The notes under the pieces: generated by a model
The model's database searches: none
The model's input: only the letters and a program-made list of their open reading frames with translations
What the model was told of the DNA's origin: nothing
Program-made: the position numbers and the translations under genes
Assembly: GCF_008520305.1 (NCBI RefSeq)
Contig: NZ_ML703266.1
Location: 109,191 to 173,190 of the forward strand
Direction of reading: 5' to 3'
DNA length: 64,000 nucleotides
DNA from: Mesorhizobium sp. SARCC-RB16n
GTDB lineage: Bacteria > Pseudomonadota > Alphaproteobacteria > Rhizobiales > Rhizobiaceae
In this document: in pieces, positions 60,354-64,000 of the stretch
Layout: each line of letters begins with the position of its first letter
How positions within the stretch are numbered: the first letter of the stretch is position 1

Positions 60354-60683
60354 ATGACCCAGACCTATGAGGACTTCAGCAAATACGGCAAGGAGTTCGC
60401 CGACACCGGATTGAAGAGCTTCGCCTCTTTGTCCAAAGGCGCACAGGCGATCGCCACCGAGGCCGGCGAATATACCAAGAAGAGCTTCGAAGCCGGCAGC
60501 GCCGCGTTCGAGAAGTTGTTCTCGGCCAAGTCGCTGGACAAGGCGATCGAGATTCAATCCGATTATGCCAAGCAGTCCTACGAGGCGTTCGTCGCCGAGG
60601 CCACCAAGATTGGCGACCTCTATGCCGAACTCGCCAAGGAAGCCTACAAGCCGTTCGAATCGATCGTTGCCAAGGCGAAGTAA
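60354..60683 (+). CDS. Phasin-family protein
   Basis: 109-residue helical protein coating polyhydroxybutyrate granules. The composition and heptad-like pattern fit phasin: YGKEFADTGLKSFASLSKGAQAIATEAGEYTKKSFEAGSAAFEKLFSAKSLDKAIEIQSDYAKQSYEAFVAEATKIGDLY in continuous amphipathic helix, divided here only for citation as three repeats of similar length. No signal peptide. A GGGAG ribosome site, its own operator-bearing promoter and a terminator indicate a single-gene unit. Confidence 0.92.
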   Translation: MTQTYEDFSKYGKEFADTGLKSFASLSKGAQAIATEAGEYTKKSFEAGSAAFEKLFSAKSLDKAIEIQSDYAKQSYEAFVAEATKIGDLYAELAKEAYKPFESIVAKAK

Positions 60684-60727
60684 TTTTCGCCCGAGAGTTC
60701 CAGATCCGGCCCTTTGGGCGCGGGAGA

Positions 60728-60760
60728 AAACCCGGTCGTGGAAACGCGGCCGGGTTTTTT
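60728..60760 (+). terminator. Rho-independent terminator after phasin
   Basis: AAACCCGG/CCGGGTTT stem (8 bp, with a further CG/CG pairing inside) ending in six T, 45 bases after the phasin stop. Confidence 0.85.
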
Positions 60761-60959
60761 CATGCCAACTTCCGATCCGCGACAGCGTACCGCTTCACGA
60801 TTGCGAAAATCCGCCAAGTTGGTCACCTAGCCATATTGTCAGCTAACCAGAAGGGCTTAAAATCGTCCATCGAACACCTACATGTGGAACTCGCATGAGG
60901 ATTCGAAGAGGCAGGAATACGTGACGATCGGTTTGACTGCCACGAGACGAGTGGCGCGG

Positions 60960-61289
60960 ATGCAAAACGGCGGCGGTGACGGCAATGAGGCCGGCCGCGG
61001 TACGGCTGTTATCACACGCACCAAAACCAAGACCAAGAAGCCCAGCCTTTACCGGGTCCTCATCCTCAACGACGACTACACTCCGATGGAGTTCGTGGTT
61101 CACGTGCTGGAGCGTTTTTTCCAGAAGGACCGCGAAGCTGCCACACGCATCATGCTTCATGTTCACAATCATGGAGTGGGCGAGTGCGGGGTCTATACAT
61201 TCGAGGTGGCCGAGACCAAAGTGTCCCAGGTCATGGATTTCGCCCGACAGAATCAGCATCCGCTGCAATGCGTGATGGAGAAGAAGTGA
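60960..61289 (+). CDS. clpS: ATP-dependent Clp protease adaptor ClpS
   Basis: 109-residue adaptor that delivers N-degron substrates to ClpA. A flexible N-terminal tail rich in Gly, Thr and Lys precedes the folded core [48 protein letters not shown] and [10 protein letters not shown], with the NDDYTPMEF substrate-pocket residues intact. The ATG MQNGGG was preferred; a GTG 13 codons upstream with an AGGAA site is a real alternative. It precedes clpA by six bases. Confidence 0.93.
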
Positions 61290-61295
61290 GGTAAC

Positions 61296-63764
61296 ATGCC
61301 GGCTTTCTCCCAAGGCCTGGAAAAGGCGCTTCATCAAGCGCTGACGCTCGCCAACGAGCGGCACCATGAATATGCAACCCTTGAACACCTGCTGCTCGCG
61401 CTCATCGACGACACCGAGGCGGCCGCCGTCATGCGCGCCTGCAACGTCGACCTCGACGAGCTGAAGCATACCGTTCTGACTTACATCGATACCGAGCTCG
61501 ACAATCTGGTCACGGGCTACGATGAGGATTCCAAACCGACGGCCGGTTTCCAGCGCGTCATCCAGCGCGCGGTGATCCACGTGCAGTCATCTGGCCGTGA
61601 GGAAGTGTCGGGCGCCAACGTGCTCGTCGCCATCTTCGCCGAGCGCGAGAGCCATGCTGCCTATTTCCTGCAGGAGCAGCAGATGACCCGCTACGACGCG
61701 GTCAACTACATCTCGCATGGCATCGCCAAGCGTCCTGGCGCGTCCGAGAGCCGCACCCCGCGCGGCGCCGATGACGAGCAGGGCGGCCAGAACGGCGCCG
61801 AGCCGCAGGAGGAAGGCGGCAAGAAGAAGCAGCAGCAGGACGCGCTGACCGCCTATTGCGTCAACCTCAACAACAAGGCCAAGGCCGGCAAGATCGATCC
61901 GCTGATCGGCCGCGAGGGCGAGATCAACCGCACCATCCAGGTGCTGTGCCGCCGCTCCAAGAACAACCCGCTCTATGTCGGCGATCCCGGCGTCGGCAAG
62001 ACGGCGATCGCCGAAGGCCTGGCCAAGCGCATCGTCGAGGGCGACGTGCCGGAAGTGCTGCACAATGCCACCATCTTCGCGCTCGACATGGGCACGCTTT
62101 TGGCGGGCACGCGCTATCGCGGCGACTTCGAGGAACGCCTGAAGCAGGTGGTCAAGGAGCTCGAGGATTATCCGGGCGCGGTGCTGTTCATCGACGAGAT
62201 CCATACGGTGATCGGCGCCGGTGCGACTTCGGGCGGCGCGATGGATGCGTCGAACCTGTTGAAGCCGGCTCTGTCGTCGGGTGCGATCCGCTGCATCGGT
62301 TCGACCACGTACAAGGAATTCCGCCAGTTCTTCGAGAAGGACCGTGCTCTGGTGCGGCGCTTCCAGAAGATCGACGTCAACGAGCCGACCATCGAGGACG
62401 CCATCGAGATCATGAAGGGCCTGAAGCCCTATTATGAGGAATTCCACAAGGTGAAGTTCACCAACGAGGCGATCAAGGCCTCGGTGGAGCTGTCGGCGCG
62501 CTATATCAACGACCGCAAGCTGCCGGACAAGGCGATCGACGTGATCGACGAGACCGGCGCCTCGCAGATGCTGGTGCCGGAAGCCAAGCGCAAGAAGACG
62601 ATCGGCATCAAGGAAATCGAAGCGACGATCGCCACCATGGCGCGCATCCCGCCGAAGACGGTCTCGGCCGATGACGAGAAGGTGCTGCAGGGCCTGGACA
62701 TCGAACTCAAGCGCGTCGTCTATGGTCAGGACACCGCCATCACCGCGCTGACCTCGGCGATCAAGCTGGCACGGGCCGGCCTGCGCGAACCGGAGAAGCC
62801 GATCGGCTCCTACCTGTTCTCAGGCCCGACCGGTGTCGGCAAGACCGAAGTCGCCAAGCAATTGGCCGCCTCGCTCGGCGTCGAACTGATCCGTTTCGAC
62901 ATGTCGGAATATATGGAACGCCACACCGTCTCGCGGCTGATAGGCGCGCCTCCGGGCTATGTCGGTTTCGACCAGGGCGGCCTTTTGACCGACGGTGTCG
63001 ACCAGCATCCGCACTGTGTGCTGCTGCTGGACGAGGTCGAAAAGGCGCATCCGGACCTGTTCAACATCCTGTTGCAGGTGATGGACCACGGCAAGCTGAC
63101 CGACCACAACGGCAAGCAGATCGATTTCCGCAATGTCATCCTGATCATGACCACCAATGCGGGCGCATCCGATGCGCAGCGCGCGGCGATCGGTTTCGGT
63201 TCGACCAAGCGCGAAGGCGACGATGTCGAGGCGATCAACCGGCTGTTCACGCCGGAATTCCGCAACCGTCTCGATGCGATCATTCCGTTCGGCTCGTTGC
63301 CGGTGCCGGTCATTCACCAGGTGGTGCAGAAGTTCGTCATGCAGCTGGAAGCCCAGCTTTCCGAGCGTGGCGTCACTTTCGACCTGTCGCCGGACGCGAT
63401 CGCCTGGCTCGCCGACAAGGGCTATGACGAACGCATGGGCGCGCGTCCGCTCGGCCGCGTCATCCAGGAGCACATCAAGAAGCCGCTGGCCGACGAGGTG
63501 CTGTTCGGCAAGCTGAAGAAGGGCGGCACGGTGCGCGTCACCGTCGAGAAGAAGGAAACCGGCGAGACCGGCCTCAAGCTCGAATCGCTCGCCGACGAGG
63601 CGCCGGTGAAGCCCAAGAAGGAAGAGCCGGAGGACGCGCCGAAGCCACCCAAGACCCTGGCCAGAAAGCCTGCGGCAAAGAAGGTCGTGGCGCAGAAGCC
63701 CGAGCCGAAGGGCAAGGACGGCGGCAAGCGCAGCCTTGTACCGCAACTGCCCAGAAAGGGCTGA
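61296..63764 (+). CDS. clpA: ATP-dependent Clp protease ATP-binding subunit ClpA
   Basis: 822-residue AAA+ unfoldase. An N-terminal double-Clp domain ([22 protein letters not shown]) docks ClpS. D1 carries Walker A GDPGVGKT with [24 protein letters not shown]2 carries Walker [10 protein letters not shown] and [15 protein letters not shown]. Beyond the usual end there is an extra basic, Pro/Lys-rich tail of about 60 residues (from [15 protein letters not shown] to LPRKG) absent from E. coli ClpA. Partner of the ClpP-type protease and of ClpS directly upstream. Confidence 0.97.
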   Translation: MPAFSQGLEKALHQALTLANERHHEYATLEHLLLALIDDTEAAAVMRACNVDLDELKHTVLTYIDTELDNLVTGYDEDSKPTAGFQRVIQRAVIHVQSSGREEVSGANVLVAIFAERESHAAYFLQEQQMTRYDAVNYISHGIAKRPGASESRTPRGADDEQGGQNGAEPQEEGGKKKQQQDALTAYCVNLNNKAKAGKIDPLIGREGEINRTIQVLCRRSKNNPLYVGDPGVGKTAIAEGLAKRIVEGDVPEVLHNATIFALDMGTLLAGTRYRGDFEERLKQVVKELEDYPGAVLFIDEIHTVIGAGATSGGAMDASNLLKPALSSGAIRCIGSTTYKEFRQFFEKDRALVRRFQKIDVNEPTIEDAIEIMKGLKPYYEEFHKVKFTNEAIKASVELSARYINDRKLPDKAIDVIDETGASQMLVPEAKRKKTIGIKEIEATIATMARIPPKTVSADDEKVLQGLDIELKRVVYGQDTAITALTSAIKLARAGLREPEKPIGSYLFSGPTGVGKTEVAKQLAASLGVELIRFDMSEYMERHTVSRLIGAPPGYVGFDQGGLLTDGVDQHPHCVLLLDEVEKAHPDLFNILLQVMDHGKLTDHNGKQIDFRNVILIMTTNAGASDAQRAAIGFGSTKREGDDVEAINRLFTPEFRNRLDAIIPFGSLPVPVIHQVVQKFVMQLEAQLSERGVTFDLSPDAIAWLADKGYDERMGARPLGRVIQEHIKKPLADEVLFGKLKKGGTVRVTVEKKETGETGLKLESLADEAPVKPKKEEPEDAPKPPKTLARKPAAKKVVAQKPEPKGKDGGKRSLVPQLPRKG

Positions 63765-63784
63765 GCCTGGCGACAGTTGAAGAG

Positions 63785-63858
63785 AGCCCCGGAGAATGAA
63801 CTGACCCCGTAAAGTTGGACACAACCTTCGGGGGTCAGTTCAGAAACGGGGCTTTTTT
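63785..63858 (+). terminator. clpA terminator split by a small insertion
   Basis: AGCCCCG (63785-63791) and CGGGGCT (63847-63853) followed by T residues form a standard terminator stem, but its loop contains a 46-base palindromic element. Without that element the loop would be six bases (GAGAAA). The outer stem can still form. Confidence 0.65.
63797..63842. mobile_element. 46-bp mini insertion with 12-bp terminal inverted repeats
   Basis: Ends TGAACTGACCCC and GGGGTCAGTTCA are perfect 12-base inverted repeats. GAA is duplicated on both sides (63794-63796 and 63843-63845), as a 3-base target-site duplication. The internal AAAGTTGGACACAA resembles termini of IS3-family elements. It contains no gene and looks like an internally deleted IS or MITE. 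Confidence 0.6.
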
Positions 63859-63879
63859 CTTGGGACAACGAGGTGGCGC

Positions 63880-63921
63880 ATGGCCGGGCAAATCATCATC
63901 CTCAACGGCCTCGCTGAATAG
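63880..63921 (+). pseudogene. Stub resembling the start of a P-loop (CPT-like) gene
   Basis: Behind a GAGG site, a 13-codon frame reads MAGQIIILNGLAE and stops. The first ten residues match the start of chloramphenicol-phosphotransferase-like and related small P-loop proteins (IIILNG followed by SSxGKS), but the P-loop itself is missing. Likely a truncated gene remnant; the window ends soon after. Confidence 0.3.
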
Positions 63922-63983
63922 GGCCGGGCGTTCGCTGCCCGACCGAGGTCATCATGGGTGCCAGCGGCGCTACAGCATGTCGC

Positions 63984-64000
63984 GGCGAATAGGATTCGCC
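63984..64000. repeat. Partial palindrome at the right edge
   Basis: GGCGAAT-AGG-ATTCGCC, a perfect 7-base inverted repeat that may extend past the window because CGC precedes it. Possibly part of an intergenic palindromic repeat unit. Confidence 0.4.

Overview
The window is chromosomal DNA of a high-GC alphaproteobacterium of the Rhizobiales (Hyphomicrobiales). The best fit is the Mesorhizobium/Phyllobacteriaceae group, judged from protein style (GyrA, ClpP, BA14K, DUF6105-type, ClpS/ClpA, the glycerol locus) and from GAAC-N7-GAAC LexA boxes of the alphaproteobacterial type. It is mostly dense housekeeping sequence with no prophage, CRISPR array or complete insertion sequence. Accessory signs are small: gene remnants, two AT-rich unknown ORFs, and one 46-bp insertion-like palindrome.

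Layout. 0.1-4.7 kb: a minus-strand run of uvrA followed by genes for DUF302, GNAT and DUF72 proteins. 5.4-7.2 kb: a small exported protein, a ClpP protease and a coupled ArsR-SRPBCC pair. 7.4-13.8 kb: ssb, OsmC, MarC, two tandem paralogs of unknown function divergent from an AraC regulator, a ParB-like nuclease and a SulP transporter. 13.9-23.0 kb: gyrA, a 50-residue membrane protein, coaD, two cyclophilins, a DMT protein, queA, tgt and a GT39-like membrane protein. 23.7-28.3 kb: a DsbA-like fragment, a stand-alone Lrp/AsnC sensor domain and the Anbu proteasome-like cluster (ATP-grasp, alpha-E, transglutaminase, Anbu). 28.4-34.3 kb: a PLP decarboxylase and the glycerol locus glpR-glpD-(glpV remnant)-glpK. 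34.4-42.1 kb: BA14K protein, tRNA-Lys, an unknown protein, and a sugar cluster (GT4, amylo-1,6-glucosidase, GT20, trehalose-phosphatase, 70-residue protein). 42.1-46.1 kb: minus-strand dprA, plsY, a catalytically degenerate dihydroorotase and pyrB. 46.3-57.6 kb: acyl-CoA dehydrogenase, membrane proteins, ruvX, UPF0173 hydrolase, gatC-GNAT-gatA, AT-rich ORFs, YdcF, DUF599, a frameshifted isochorismatase, sdaA and DUF1489. 57.9-64.0 kb: J-domain protein, D-Ala-D-Ala carboxypeptidase, phasin, clpS-clpA and an interrupted terminator.

How the genes work together. uvrA and ssb each carry a LexA-type direct repeat, tying both repair genes to the SOS response. queA and tgt belong to queuosine modification. 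The four Anbu-cluster proteins form a conserved but functionally unresolved peptide or amide-bond system. GlpR, GlpD and GlpK handle glycerol, and the C-terminal remnant of a binding protein suggests that the dedicated ABC importer was deleted. PyrB and the degenerate dihydroorotase probably form a structural complex. ClpS and ClpA form the N-degron delivery and unfolding pair.

Most notable: the Anbu cluster with inverted heptad arrays inside it, a Tgt that has lost three of its four zinc ligands, the glpV remnant, a pseudo-dihydroorotase next to pyrB, a mini insertion inside the clpA terminator loop, and a membrane-anchored GT20 enzyme followed by a translationally coupled 70-residue protein. 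All calls come from reading the sequence; no database search or folding program was run.
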